Positions 8,711 through 17,173 of a DNA stretch of 36,873 bases are shown here, in pieces; position 1 is the stretch's first letter, and each line of letters starts with the position of its first letter. The DNA is taken from contig JAJYLL010000044.1 in the NCBI GenBank assembly GCA_021787735.1, positions 1 through 36,873 of the forward strand, given 5' to 3'. The translations under genes were made by a program, and so were the position numbers. The notes beneath the pieces are model-generated. The model searched no databases. It had not been told where the DNA came from and saw nothing but the letters and a program-made list of their open reading frames with translations. The DNA comes from Acidobacteriota bacterium. GTDB taxonomy: Bacteria; Acidobacteriota; Terriglobia; UBA7540.

Positions 8711-10083
8711 CTTGCCCCCCGTCCCAGCAGCACGACTTTGAAAGACCGAAGGATAATGAACAGGTCGAAACCAAGCCCCATGTTCTTGATGTAGTAAATG
8801 TCATACTTGAGCTTTTCTTTGGCCTCTTCGATCGACGCCCCGTACTCGTAGCAAACCTGTGCCCAACCAGTTATCCCAGGCCGAATAGCATGTCGCATGT
8901 TGTAATAAGGAATCTCCCGGACGAGGAGTTCTTCAAACTCCGGGCGCTCCGGCCGAGGTCCCACGAATTCCATATCGCCCCGGAAAACATTCCATAGTTG
9001 GGGAATCTCATCCAAGCGTGTATTCCGCAACCAGTGCCCGACTCGGGTAATGCGAGGATCCTCCTTCTGTGCCCAGGTTGGACCGGTAGACGATTCCGCA
9101 TCGCACCGCATCGTTCGGAACTTGAATACAGTGAAGACCTTACCCTTAAGGCCAACCCGCTTTTGCCTGTACAATACGGGCCCCTCGGAAGTCAGCTTGA
9201 CTGCAATCACAATGAACGGGAGAATAGGTAGCAAGAGCACGAAAAGAACAACCGTAGCAATAATCGATATGACCCGCCGGGCAAGCAGGAAAGAGGGATT
9301 TAGTTTCAACCCCTCAGCGAAAATAAGAGAGCTGGGGACAAGCGAGTCAACATCGATTTTTCCTGATGCCCTTTGATAGATCGCGGCGGCATCTTCGACT
9401 TTTATGCCGCTCAGGCTTAGTTCCAGAAGCTCGTGGATGGGCATGCGATTACGACGCTCGCGAATGGCAACAATCACCCGTCGGGCTCCGCTTTTTTGGA
9501 CCGCATTGAGAAAATTCTGTCCCAGCGAACCATTTGACCCAAGTTCGCCTCCGGTGGCTCCGATCCAGCCCACCAACTCCATCCCCAATTCATTCCGGGT
9601 GCGAAGGATATTAACGATTTCGTCAGCCCAGTCTCCATATCCCAGCACATAAACACGCTCGCGGAAGTACGGCTGTCGCATAAGCCACACGTAGAACCCT
9701 CGCCAACCGGACAATGCAAAAGTCACAATGGCAACACCAACAATAAGGCTTCCTTTCCCAAGAAGGAAATGTGGAAATAAGTAGCCAACCCCTGCCAGGG
9801 AACAACAAACCAAACCGAGAACTACAAACAGGCGCGAATGAGACTCTCTTTGAAAAGCAGTCAGGTCAAGATCATAGAGATCAAACAGGTCAAACCCCAA
9901 AATCGTCAATGCTGTTATAGCAAGGACTTTGTATAAGCCGTATTGATATCCCAACACGATGAATGCGTCGTGTCCAATACAAAAGACCACGGCAAGCAGG
10001 AAGGACGAAAAGATAATCAAGGGCTCCGTAACCACAAGGATAAGCAGCCGAGTTGGGACATAGACATTGAACAGGCGAATCAT
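8707..10083 (-). CDS. Initiating polyprenyl-phosphate sugar phosphotransferase (EPS/PEP-CTERM type)
   Basis: This 458-residue protein starts EPS repeat-unit synthesis by moving a sugar-1-phosphate from its nucleotide to undecaprenyl phosphate. The N-terminal half has four or five membrane segments (about 10-125). A Rossmann-like soluble domain follows (RVYVLGYGDWADEIVNIL, about 143-250), then one membrane hairpin (about 275-295) and the catalytic bacterial sugar transferase domain. Diagnostic motifs in that domain are LYRQKRVGLKGK, KFRTMRCDAE, RNTRLDEIPQLWNV, GDMEFVGPRPERPEF and RPGITGWAQV. The layout matches the WcaJ/EpsB-like branch associated with PEP-CTERM loci. It begins 21 bp after the kinase stop. 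Confidence 0.93.
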   Translation of the reverse strand: MIRLFNVYVPTRLLILVVTEPLIIFSSFLLAVVFCIGHDAFIVLGYQYGLYKVLAITALTILGFDLFDLYDLDLTAFQRESHSRLFVVLGLVCCSLAGVGYLFPHFLLGKGSLIVGVAIVTFALSGWRGFYVWLMRQPYFRERVYVLGYGDWADEIVNILRTRNELGMELVGWIGATGGELGSNGSLGQNFLNAVQKSGARRVIVAIRERRNRMPIHELLELSLSGIKVEDAAAIYQRASGKIDVDSLVPSSLIFAEGLKLNPSFLLARRVISIIATVVLFVLLLPILPFIVIAVKLTSEGPVLYRQKRVGLKGKVFTVFKFRTMRCDAESSTGPTWAQKEDPRITRVGHWLRNTRLDEIPQLWNVFRGDMEFVGPRPERPEFEELLVREIPYYNMRHAIRPGITGWAQVCYEYGASIEEAKEKLKYDIYYIKNMGLGFDLFIILRSFKVVLLGRGAR

Positions 10084-10104
10084 CGGTTTCTAATTCCCGC
10101 CATC

Positions 10105-11016
10105 TTAAGATTCTGCTCTCTTTCCTTCCACGTAGTACCTGGATGAGCTGTAGGCGGACCGGGGGCTCACACGGTTTAGAACAATGCCCAGCAGCTGGTT
10201 ATTACCGAATTCCCGACATGCCTTTTGCGCCCAGGTCAGTGTTGTCGAGCCAGACCGAACAACCATGAGCACGCCGTCACATAGCTCTCCGATGATTTTC
10301 GCGTCCGAAACGGGGACAACCGGAGGCGAATCAAATAGGATCCAGTCGAAACTGGCTGACCATTTCCGCAGGAGTCCTTCAAGGCGACCATTTGTCAGGA
10401 GTTCGGTAGCCTCCTCCGTGTGGGTGCCGCCCGGGACAAGAAAAATGTTCTGGACCGACCCCTTTTGAACTATCATTTCCTCACTGCAATTACCCTTGAG
10501 ACACTCTGTCAGCCCCGGGGTCGGGGGAGCTCCAAAGGTCAGGTGCAGTTTAGAAAAGCGCAGATCCCCGTCGACCAGCAATACCCTGCCACGCTGCTGC
10601 GCAAGAGCCTGAGCGAGATTCGCAGTGACAAAAGTTTTGCCGTCCTGAGAAAGAGGGCTGCTGATCAGGATCTTTTGCAGGGATCTTTGCTTTCGGAGGA
10701 GGTACAGGCGAGTCCTCAACGTCCGGAAAGCTTCCACGCTGGGGTCTGGTGATGGTTGGCCAAGGACTAATAGTTTTGACGGATCGGACACCCATGCGGA
10801 AGTTTCAAGGGCTTCGCACCACTTCATGTTAGTTTCGGGAAGCTCAAGCCCCAGAAGATGTTGCCTCACTGCCGTATCGGAAAGGTCGCCCGGACCGCTC
10901 GACAGCATTCCCTCCGTTGCCGTCCCTTGCGGGTGGACCGCCTTTCCGGCCTCATCCCGAGCGGTACGCTGTTTCTCTCGTGCAGCCTTCTTTAGGGCAT
11001 CGTGAATTCGGCTCAT
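10105..11016 (-). CDS. Tyrosine autokinase of the CpsD/CapB type, EPS-associated
   Basis: This 303-residue soluble BY-kinase works with the Wzz-like protein to control polymer length and export. The Walker A region is SSPLSQDGKT (about 119-128). Walker A' is LLVDGDLR (about 146-153), and Walker B is ILFDSPPVV. The C-terminal tail has a small tyrosine cluster (SAYSSSRYY), the usual autophosphorylation site, though shorter than in CpsD or Wzc. The kinase is separate from the Wzz-like membrane protein, as in Gram-positive systems and PEP-CTERM EPS loci, instead of fused as in Wzc. An N-terminal MSRIHDALKKAAREKQ segment is characteristic of the EPS-locus subfamily. It sits 43 bp after the ATPase gene. 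Confidence 0.9.
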   Translation of the reverse strand: MSRIHDALKKAAREKQRTARDEAGKAVHPQGTATEGMLSSGPGDLSDTAVRQHLLGLELPETNMKWCEALETSAWVSDPSKLLVLGQPSPDPSVEAFRTLRTRLYLLRKQRSLQKILISSPLSQDGKTFVTANLAQALAQQRGRVLLVDGDLRFSKLHLTFGAPPTPGLTECLKGNCSEEMIVQKGSVQNIFLVPGGTHTEEATELLTNGRLEGLLRKWSASFDWILFDSPPVVPVSDAKIIGELCDGVLMVVRSGSTTLTWAQKACREFGNNQLLGIVLNRVSPRSAYSSSRYYVEGKRAES

Positions 11017-11059
11017 TGGATTCCTTAGTTCCTTGGGCGCGATTGGTACTTAATTGTCT

Positions 11060-11941
11060 TTACGTCTTGAGATCGCCGTTCGATGCGATCCCTTCCTGAC
11101 CCTGGTTGTCAGCACCCCCGGGCGCTTCGTCAGCGCACAGGTCAAATTCAGCGGCGATTCCGTCGACACAGCTTGATGAGACAGAAAGAGATCCTTCGAC
11201 GTAAGCTGCAATTAAGGCATGGTCACACAGCATGTTGATAAGCCGGGGGACACCCAGCGAATGCTTGTGAATGGCCGCAATCGCTTCCGGACTAAAAAGA
11301 GAATTCCCTTCCCTGCCCGCCTTGGCTAACCGGCTTGAAACATAGTTGTGGGTTTCTTCAGCCGTAAGAGCACGCGTTCGACACCGCAACGTTATTCGCT
11401 GGCGAAGCTGTCGCAACCGCGGGTCTCGAAGCTTTTCCTCCAGCTCGGGCTGACCGCACAGGACGATCTGAAGCAGTTTTTCAGTCTGCGTTTCAAGATT
11501 TGTCAGTAAACGGATCTCCTCCAGGAGTTCCATTGAAAGGCACTGAGCTTCGTCGATGATCAAAACGGCAGTCTCATTAGCCTTATAGCGTTGTAACAGC
11601 CACTGATTCAGTCGCGATAACTTTTGCCCTTTGGTTAGTGATTCGCACTGCAAGCCGAAATCGGTTAACACATAGTCAAGAAACTCCAGAAGGTCCAGCC
11701 GGGGATTGAAAACAAAGGCCGCAGGTATTTTTGAGTCACGTAGCCAATCAAGAAATATGTTCAGGATGGTTGTCTTCCCTGTGCCCACTTCACCCGTCAA
11801 TTCAATGAAACCCCTCCGATCCATTACACCGTACGTCAGGCAAGCCAACGCTTCTTCAGTTTCCTTCGTCGCGAACAAGAAGCGCGGATCTGGGGTGACG
11901 TTGAATGGCTTTTCTTTGAGTCCAAAATGAGTTACGTACAT
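11060..11941 (-). CDS. ExeA/GspA-like AAA ATPase of PEP-CTERM/EPS loci
   Basis: This 293-residue ATPase is of the general-secretion ATPase family. It starts MYVTHFGLKEKPFNVTPDPR, the standard opening of ExeA-like proteins. Walker A is GEVGTGKT (50-57) and Walker B is VLIIDEAQ (126-133). A sensor-like arginine-rich block (LRQLRQRITLRCR) and a lid with a YVSSRLAKAG helix follow. Unlike full-length ExeA/GspA it lacks a transmembrane and peptidoglycan-binding C-terminus. In PEP-CTERM loci this ATPase sits next to the kinase and chain-length genes, as here. Its job is not established; it may power assembly or export of the polymer across the envelope. It is 23 bp downstream of the Wzz-like gene. 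Confidence 0.88.
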   Translation of the reverse strand: MYVTHFGLKEKPFNVTPDPRFLFATKETEEALACLTYGVMDRRGFIELTGEVGTGKTTILNIFLDWLRDSKIPAAFVFNPRLDLLEFLDYVLTDFGLQCESLTKGQKLSRLNQWLLQRYKANETAVLIIDEAQCLSMELLEEIRLLTNLETQTEKLLQIVLCGQPELEEKLRDPRLRQLRQRITLRCRTRALTAEETHNYVSSRLAKAGREGNSLFSPEAIAAIHKHSLGVPRLINMLCDHALIAAYVEGSLSVSSSCVDGIAAEFDLCADEAPGGADNQGQEGIASNGDLKT

Positions 11942-11964
11942 TCGATCATGCCCCGTTCCCTATC

Positions 11965-13566
11965 TCATAAGAGGGTATGGCGCTTTTCCCCGGCGCCCGA
12001 GGACGCCTTATTCTCCAGCTTTAGAACAGCCGTCGGAACCGCTACGAGGCTTGGGATCCCCAGCAACGATTCAACGTCGTTTTCGGTTCGGAGAATTCTC
12101 TCGCGGCCTTCGAGCCACCAAATCAACCCCAATCCAGCCATAAGTCCTAACCCCAACCCGGCAAGCCCAAAGAGCGGGCGGTTTGGGAAAGTAGGATTTA
12201 CCGGCAAATCTGCTGGATCCAAAACGCGGAATTGTTCACCCTGCTGCTGGCTTTGGAGATCAGCAGCCATTGAAGACTCCTGCTTCTTCCTTAGCAGTCC
12301 GTCGTAAAAGCTTAAAGCGGTTTGATGGTCTCTAGTGATCTCCTTGTATTTCTCTTCAATGGCGGGACTCATCTCAATTCGCGATTGATAGAGTCTCACC
12401 TGCTCCTTCAGGCGGCCCTGCTCCTGCCGGAGAGCTTTCAAGTTCTCTTCGTCCGCTCGAAGCTGGCTCCGTAACTGCTGAATCTGAGCCGGCTCAACGG
12501 AAAGGGGCTGCTGAGGCTTTGCCTCGGATTTCGAATCAGTTTTTGGCTTACCCTCTGAATCAGGCCCCGCATCCTGGCTTTGGATCTTTTTCTTGAGTAG
12601 CGCAATCGCAGCTTCCTGACTGACTACGTCGGGATACTTGTTGGTATATTGGGATTTCAACTGAATCAGATTCGCTTCCATTTGCGCGAGCTGTTGGCGC
12701 AACTTATCCTTGTCCGATCCTTCCTGGGTACTATTCGCCTTTAAAGCTGCCAGCTGTTGGTCCAGGAACGACTCAACATAGGCCTTATCTTGCGAAGTTC
12801 TCTGAATCGATTCGTTCACTCCCTCGAGTTGAATGTTAAGTGTCGTGAGAATACTGAGGTTGGTTTGCGTATCATCGGGAAGTGCGCCTAGATACTTCTG
12901 CTTGAATTGAGCCAACCGGGCGTCTTGCGCGTCCAACCGGCTTTTCGCGTCCTGCAACTGGGATGCAAGAAAATTGGTTGTCCCCTGCGCCGCCTGTTCG
13001 CGAAATCGGATGTCCTGGTCGATAAACATCGAGGTGATCCGATCACACACCTGCTGTGCCACTTGTCTGTCGCTATAGGTAAAGCTAATATGAAATCCGG
13101 GGAGACTCCCTTTGGGGTCCCGAATCAACGATTCCACAGGCTTTACAGAGATAGCAGCGCGTGTTTGCTCAACGCGCGACTCCATGGCCGCTTCGGTACC
13201 TTGCCCCAGTAATCGTCCCAGAAGTCCCGTCACATACTTGAAATGCCTCAGGTCGACAATTTCTCTGTCTTTAAAGAGCCCGTAGTTATCAATCACAGTT
13301 TGTAGGCGGGTACGGCTAAAGATCTGTTCTTCCAAGGTTGCCAATCGTTGATCGAGGTCGGAGCTAAATACAGGCTGCACAAAACTATCGGGGACTTGTT
13401 GCCGTTCTACCAGCACAAGAGACTGGGAAGTGTACCGATTAATCAATAGCACTGAGATACCGTAGGCAAGAGCTGCCCCAACGACGGCGGGAAGCAACAG
13501 CAGCCACCATCGCCGCCGCAGGATGTAAACATAATCGCCGATATCAAGTCCCTGTTGCTGCAGCAT
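11965..13566 (-). CDS. Wzz-type chain-length determinant protein, EPS-associated
   Basis: This 533-residue inner-membrane protein sets polymer chain length and partners the tyrosine kinase. The start chosen is the ATG at 13564-13566, with GGAG eight bases upstream. An earlier in-frame start at 13689 would overlap the preceding gene. The N-terminal Wzz domain begins GLDIGDYVYILRRRWW, leading into TM1 (about 20-42). A long periplasmic coiled coil rich in Gln, Leu and Lys follows, interrupted by a charged low-complexity stretch around KPKTDSKSEAKPQQP. The GNVR-like re-entry comes near FYDGLLRKKQESSMA and then the prolines VNPTFPNRP, and TM2 with its cytoplasmic tail ends the protein. Size fits the PEP-CTERM locus subfamily. 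Confidence 0.88.
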   Translation of the reverse strand: MLQQQGLDIGDYVYILRRRWWLLLLPAVVGAALAYGISVLLINRYTSQSLVLVERQQVPDSFVQPVFSSDLDQRLATLEEQIFSRTRLQTVIDNYGLFKDREIVDLRHFKYVTGLLGRLLGQGTEAAMESRVEQTRAAISVKPVESLIRDPKGSLPGFHISFTYSDRQVAQQVCDRITSMFIDQDIRFREQAAQGTTNFLASQLQDAKSRLDAQDARLAQFKQKYLGALPDDTQTNLSILTTLNIQLEGVNESIQRTSQDKAYVESFLDQQLAALKANSTQEGSDKDKLRQQLAQMEANLIQLKSQYTNKYPDVVSQEAAIALLKKKIQSQDAGPDSEGKPKTDSKSEAKPQQPLSVEPAQIQQLRSQLRADEENLKALRQEQGRLKEQVRLYQSRIEMSPAIEEKYKEITRDHQTALSFYDGLLRKKQESSMAADLQSQQQGEQFRVLDPADLPVNPTFPNRPLFGLAGLGLGLMAGLGLIWWLEGRERILRTENDVESLLGIPSLVAVPTAVLKLENKASSGAGEKRHTLL

Positions 13567-13598
13567 GTTCAAATCTCCGGATCCACCGTCTTCAGCCT

Positions 13599-15053
13599 CT
13601 AGCGGAGGGCAATCGCCCGCCCCTTCCAACTGAACCCAATACTTGCAATGTGGCGTAGGAATGCACCTTCGCATTGCGCGCCCAGGCACACCGGCGCATT
13701 TGCAGTTTCCCTTTGAAACTGGTAACTCACAAAAAGGGTCATAGTTCTGCCTAACAGACGACTAAGGCTAGCGCCACCTTGCCATGTGTTGAACCTTGAG
13801 CCTGGGATTACACCTCCCGAGCCGGAAAGGGCCCGGTTCTGGGCGTAGCCGAAGTCAATTGAACCGGTGAACCTTCTCCCTAACTGGTGGTCGAGCCCGG
13901 CAGAGACCTGGTTCGTTTCTGCGCCGAAGAACACTCCAGAACCCGGACTGGTGTAACGAATGTAATCCAAGTGCAGATCTCCCCCATGTAACAGGTACTG
14001 CAGAGAATCATAGGTGGTAAAGAAAACGCTAGTCACAGACCCACCCGCAGGCTGATTGATGACGTCCACCAGAGGACCTGCGGAAAGCTTCAAGGAGAGC
14101 TTGCCTGTAATTCTTCTTCCATAGGCAATCTGGACAGAATGGCCCGCAATATCTTCGTTCAGCCCGCTAAAACTTATGTCGCTATAGGAGTAGTACAAAC
14201 CCAGGTTGTCACGCCGCGTGAGCGAATGGTCGTAGCCAATAGAGGTCACGTAGTAACTGGTATCGATAAACCCTGAGGACACGTAATGCAGAAGTCCATA
14301 AGCCCCCGAAACCGAAATCGAGGACCGAGGTGTCATGCTGTAATCAACTTCGACGGCCGAAACGTTACTCAAACGCCGCGAGTTGCCGGTCAATATCGAC
14401 TGGTTTGGCACTAACGCAGGATTGAGCAGATTTCCATTGGCACTGAATCCGGTCCCGAAACCCTGGCCGATGCCTGCCAGCCCGTTAAACCCTGGAAAGC
14501 CAAATGAAGACTCTGGCAAATAAGAAAACTGATCCATGAGGTCAGCTTTCCAGCGCTTTCCATTGATTTGCTCGTCAATCGTCATCGAATGAAAATCTTC
14601 ATATTTTCCTAAATCGCTTCCGTAATACGCAGTTAACGGGCGCGATGACACCATTTCTCCACCAGCATAGGACAAGTTGAATTGCGATTTACGCTTGATC
14701 CACTGCAGAGCAAGACTCCCGGATACAGATCCGCGGTACAGGAAATCCGTTCCTGTTCCGCTGGAAGCGCCATACGGATTGGTGTCCAGATAGCTTGAGA
14801 GTTGAATGGCAGGCAGAAGGAAACTCCTCCCCTCCCCTATTGATCCGGGGCTGTACGCTCTAACGCTCGAAAGAGACGGACCGTTGTCTTGTTGCGCGGG
14901 ACGCCCTCCAGGATTCGTCGTTTGACTCCCCGCCTGGTACTGTCCAGCGTTTTCGTCGGGTCCTTGTGCTTGTGCCCGAGCCTGTTGCGGGCAAAGCGTT
15001 GCACGCCAGACAATCAACGAAGCCGTAATTAGAAAAAACATACGCTTGAACAC
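13599..15053 (-). CDS. Predicted outer-membrane beta-barrel protein of the EPS locus
   Basis: This 484-residue protein has a signal peptide (about 1-27, ending QQARAQA). A short proline/glycine-rich segment is followed by many alternating polar and aromatic strands such as FLYRGSVSGSLALQWI, HSVQIAYGRRITGKLSL and FTGSIDFGYAQN. It is predicted to be an outer-membrane beta-barrel, possibly the pore that works with the Wza-like protein. Its position between export protein and chain-length protein matches the uncharacterised outer-membrane proteins often found in PEP-CTERM EPS loci. The C-terminus (FSWKGRAIALR) does not end in the canonical aromatic residue. No enzyme motif is visible. It begins 5 bp after the export gene. 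Confidence 0.7.
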   Translation of the reverse strand: MFKRMFFLITASLIVWRATLCPQQARAQAQGPDENAGQYQAGSQTTNPGGRPAQQDNGPSLSSVRAYSPGSIGEGRSFLLPAIQLSSYLDTNPYGASSGTGTDFLYRGSVSGSLALQWIKRKSQFNLSYAGGEMVSSRPLTAYYGSDLGKYEDFHSMTIDEQINGKRWKADLMDQFSYLPESSFGFPGFNGLAGIGQGFGTGFSANGNLLNPALVPNQSILTGNSRRLSNVSAVEVDYSMTPRSSISVSGAYGLLHYVSSGFIDTSYYVTSIGYDHSLTRRDNLGLYYSYSDISFSGLNEDIAGHSVQIAYGRRITGKLSLKLSAGPLVDVINQPAGGSVTSVFFTTYDSLQYLLHGGDLHLDYIRYTSPGSGVFFGAETNQVSAGLDHQLGRRFTGSIDFGYAQNRALSGSGGVIPGSRFNTWQGGASLSRLLGRTMTLFVSYQFQRETANAPVCLGAQCEGAFLRHIASIGFSWKGRAIALR

Positions 15054-15058
15054 TGGAT

Positions 15059-15679
15059 TCAGGGGACAATGATGGTGTCCCCAGGCCGTAAAACAAACGC
15101 TTGTGATCCCGGGCCGCCTCGAACTGCTGCTTTGTAGTCGAATGGGTATCGCTCCTCTTTTGCGCCGTTATTCCGGAGGATGTATGTCTTCTTTCGGTTC
15201 GCATATTGGGTGAATCCACCGGCAGCCGAAAGCGCCTGCAGTACTGTCATGTTTGGGTATAATTGCTCGGGGCCAGGCCGGTTAACTTCCCCCAGGACAT
15301 AGATTCGCTGGCTGTTGATGGCTGTTACAATGACCGTCACCTGGGGGTCGGACACATACTTGCGCAACGACTCCTGAATTGAATTCCCGAGATCCATTGG
15401 CGTCATGCCGGCTGCCTGGACATCCCCGAGAAGGGGCAACGAGATCTTTCCGTCGGGCCGGACCGGAACCGAACGGGTCAACTCGGGCTGTTTCCACACA
15501 TCGACGTCAAGAACATCCTCAGGGCCGATAATGTAATTCTTGTTTTGTGTGGCCGCCCTGTGTGAAGAAACCGCGGAGCGGCCCCGTGCCACTGGCGCTT
15601 GCCCTTGGCCATGCAGACTGTAAGAGCTTGTAAAGACCGTTATCATCAACCCCACGACGATGATTACCTTGGATCTCAT
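15059..15679 (-). CDS. Polysaccharide export protein (Wza-type, poly_export + SLBB)
   Basis: This 206-residue periplasmic/outer-membrane export protein has an N-terminal signal peptide (about 1-26). The polysaccharide-export domain follows (YIIGPEDVLDVDVWKQPEL, then VPVRPDGKISLPLLGDV). The SLBB fold comes next (IYVLGEVNRPGPEQLYP, then TVLQALSAAGGFTQYA). It is much shorter than Wza (about 380 residues), with a single SLBB repeat and no C-terminal membrane helix. I see no cysteine in the first 50 residues, so it is not an obvious lipoprotein, unlike classical Wza. The neighbouring barrel protein may therefore supply the actual outer-membrane pore. It starts 10 bp after the regulator gene. Confidence 0.9.
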   Translation of the reverse strand: MRSKVIIVVGLMITVFTSSYSLHGQGQAPVARGRSAVSSHRAATQNKNYIIGPEDVLDVDVWKQPELTRSVPVRPDGKISLPLLGDVQAAGMTPMDLGNSIQESLRKYVSDPQVTVIVTAINSQRIYVLGEVNRPGPEQLYPNMTVLQALSAAGGFTQYANRKKTYILRNNGAKEERYPFDYKAAVRGGPGSQAFVLRPGDTIIVP

Positions 15680-15689
15680 GAGACTCTTT

Positions 15690-16673
15690 TCACCTATTCT
15701 CAGTTTCTGAAACAGAATCGACTCCGATCTGCTTCAGTTTGTACAAGAGGGCTTTATAGCTGATCCCCAATTCTTTTGCGGCGCGTTTACGATTCCACCG
15801 AGTGCGGTCAAGTGCCTTCAGAATCAATTGATTTTCAACCTCACGGGCCGCGGTACGGGCAGCCTCCTTCAATGAAACTGCCGTCGATCGGCTCCTCTCA
15901 GGATCAGCCTTCCCATTCGAGGGCAGCACATCAGCCAATGCCAGTTCTTCATCTCCAAGCACCACAATTCGCTTGGCTACGTTCTTAAGTTGGCGGATAT
16001 TTCCCGGCCACGAATAGTTTTGCAGGGCTTGAACAACTCCAAGACTAAGTGACGCCTTCTCCTTTCCAAACTGTTCGGAGTATCTGGTAAGAAACAGATC
16101 AGCGAAGGCAGGGATATCTTCCTTGCGCTGGCAGAGGCGAGGCAATCGAATGCAGATACCATTAAGGCGATAGTAGAGTTCCTCCCGAAAACGTCCTGCT
16201 TCCACTTCGTTTTTAAAGTTGTTCGATGCTGAAGAAATAATGCGAACGGCAAGACTACCCTCGGTTTCCGTTCCACCCTCCTCTGGCAGGCACTGCAGCA
16301 ACTTCTGCTGGCAGGCGGGGGTCAGTTCACTGACACTATCAAGGAAGAGGGTCATCCCCGCAGTTGACACCGAAGATCGTTTCCCATCGCCTTGCCCTTG
16401 GAGGAGCTTTCCGAGAGCCGCGACGCTTAGGCTGCTGCACACGCATCTGACAAAGGGTCCGTTTCTCCTTGGAGAAAGTCGATGAATCGAACGGGCCGTC
16501 ACTTCCTTTCCGGTCCCGCTTTCTCCAATGATGAGAACGGGCATCTCCGTCTTCGCGACCTCGACGATGATCCGTTCAACGGCTTGTCCGACCGGGCTCC
16601 GAGAAACGAGAACCTTTTCGTCACCGAGTCCCAATCGAGCGGATTCCGTGACAGCCGTTGTAGGGGATTCCAC
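15690..16673 (-). CDS. Degenerate sigma-54 activator-like protein lacking GAFTGA, with Fis HTH
   Basis: This 327-residue AAA+ protein of the bacterial enhancer-binding family has no receiver domain. Walker A is intact (GESGTGK, 50-56). The stretch where GAFTGA should sit (about 80-105) is replaced by a shorter Ser/Gly/Gln-rich segment. The Walker B motif reads LFLDS (109-113), with serine for the catalytic glutamate. The arginine-finger region (FREELYYRL) and a Fis-type HTH survive (about 285-322, WNRKRAAKELGISYKALLYK). It should bind DNA but is unlikely to remodel sigma-54. It is the first gene of the EPS operon and may be a repressor, competitor or hetero-oligomer partner of the activators at 21,371 and 24,167. 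The GTG start at 16673 has an AGGAGGT Shine-Dalgarno about 9 bp upstream. Confidence 0.85.
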   Translation of the reverse strand: MESPTTAVTESARLGLGDEKVLVSRSPVGQAVERIIVEVAKTEMPVLIIGESGTGKEVTARSIHRLSPRRNGPFVRCVCSSLSVAALGKLLQGQGDGKRSSVSTAGMTLFLDSVSELTPACQQKLLQCLPEEGGTETEGSLAVRIISSASNNFKNEVEAGRFREELYYRLNGICIRLPRLCQRKEDIPAFADLFLTRYSEQFGKEKASLSLGVVQALQNYSWPGNIRQLKNVAKRIVVLGDEELALADVLPSNGKADPERSRSTAVSLKEAARTAAREVENQLILKALDRTRWNRKRAAKELGISYKALLYKLKQIGVDSVSETENR

Positions 16674-16748
16674 GCCCGTCTACCTCCTGGCAAAGTAACT
16701 CTGAAATGTACTTGAGACGCGCTTTTACAAGCGGTGAACTAAGAAGGG

Positions 16749-16764
16749 TGCAACTAGTGGGCCA
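16749..16764 (-). promoter_or_regulatory. Candidate sigma-54 (-24/-12) promoter of the EPS operon
   Basis: On the minus strand the sequence reads TGGCCC, five bases, then TTGCA. It keeps GG and GC exactly 12 bp apart and matches 9 of the 10 fixed consensus bases (TGGCAC-N5-TTGC). The predicted start is near 16,737, giving a leader of about 65 nt before the GTG at 16673. Proximity to a locus holding three sigma-54 activator-like genes supports the call. Confidence 0.6.
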
Positions 16765-17136
16765 CTTTCAGGCCAACCTCGCCGTGAATTCAGATCAGCA
16801 ATGAGATGTTGCACCTAGAGAGACAATCTCGCCGTTGGCGAATGGAAATCTGAGGACTAGTGTTTCCCTATGTGTCCAGATGACTACCACTTTTGAGAAA
16901 ACTTTTTCTACTCTTCGTGGCGGCCACTCGTCATACCGACCTACCATGCGGGTATCGCCTAGCCTTGCACCGCGGAAATAATGGACGCCCCCGGGCACAC
17001 TTCAGAGAATACCGTTTCTCCTTGAGTGGCCTTTGCTTGCAATTTTGCGAATCCGCCTACCAACCAAGGACGGTCTTAGCTTCCTATTGGCTCCCGGTTT
17101 GCCAATACTGAAAATTTGACAGCAGTGCGTTACATT

Positions 17137-17162
17137 AAAACACGCCAGGCAGAATCCCTGGC
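17137..17162 (-). terminator. Candidate rho-independent terminator after the TPR lipoprotein gene
   Basis: Downstream of the TPR gene stop (minus strand) there is a 6-bp stem GCCAGG/CCTGGC with a 7-nt loop, followed by GTGTTTTAAT. The stem is modest and the T-tract short, so the terminator may be weak. Confidence 0.45.
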
Positions 17163-17173
17163 AGCAACGGGGG

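Larger units (their letters stand above)
16674..17173. other. Non-coding region between EPS operon and TPR lipoprotein gene
   Basis: This 500-bp stretch holds no supportable gene in either strand. It contains the terminator of the TPR lipoprotein gene at its right end and the sigma-54 promoter candidate of the EPS operon at its left. The middle (about 16,790-17,120) probably contains the upstream activator sites, but I see no convincing inverted repeat. The only near-palindrome is GTGAATTCAG near 16,782. Confidence 0.7.

Noticed and set aside
16880-16990. Stretch on the minus strand faintly like a c-di-GMP (GEMM) riboswitch
   Set aside because: Parts such as TGCAAGGC and GGTAGGTCGGT are only loosely similar; the first half of the consensus is missing and it lies upstream of the predicted promoter.
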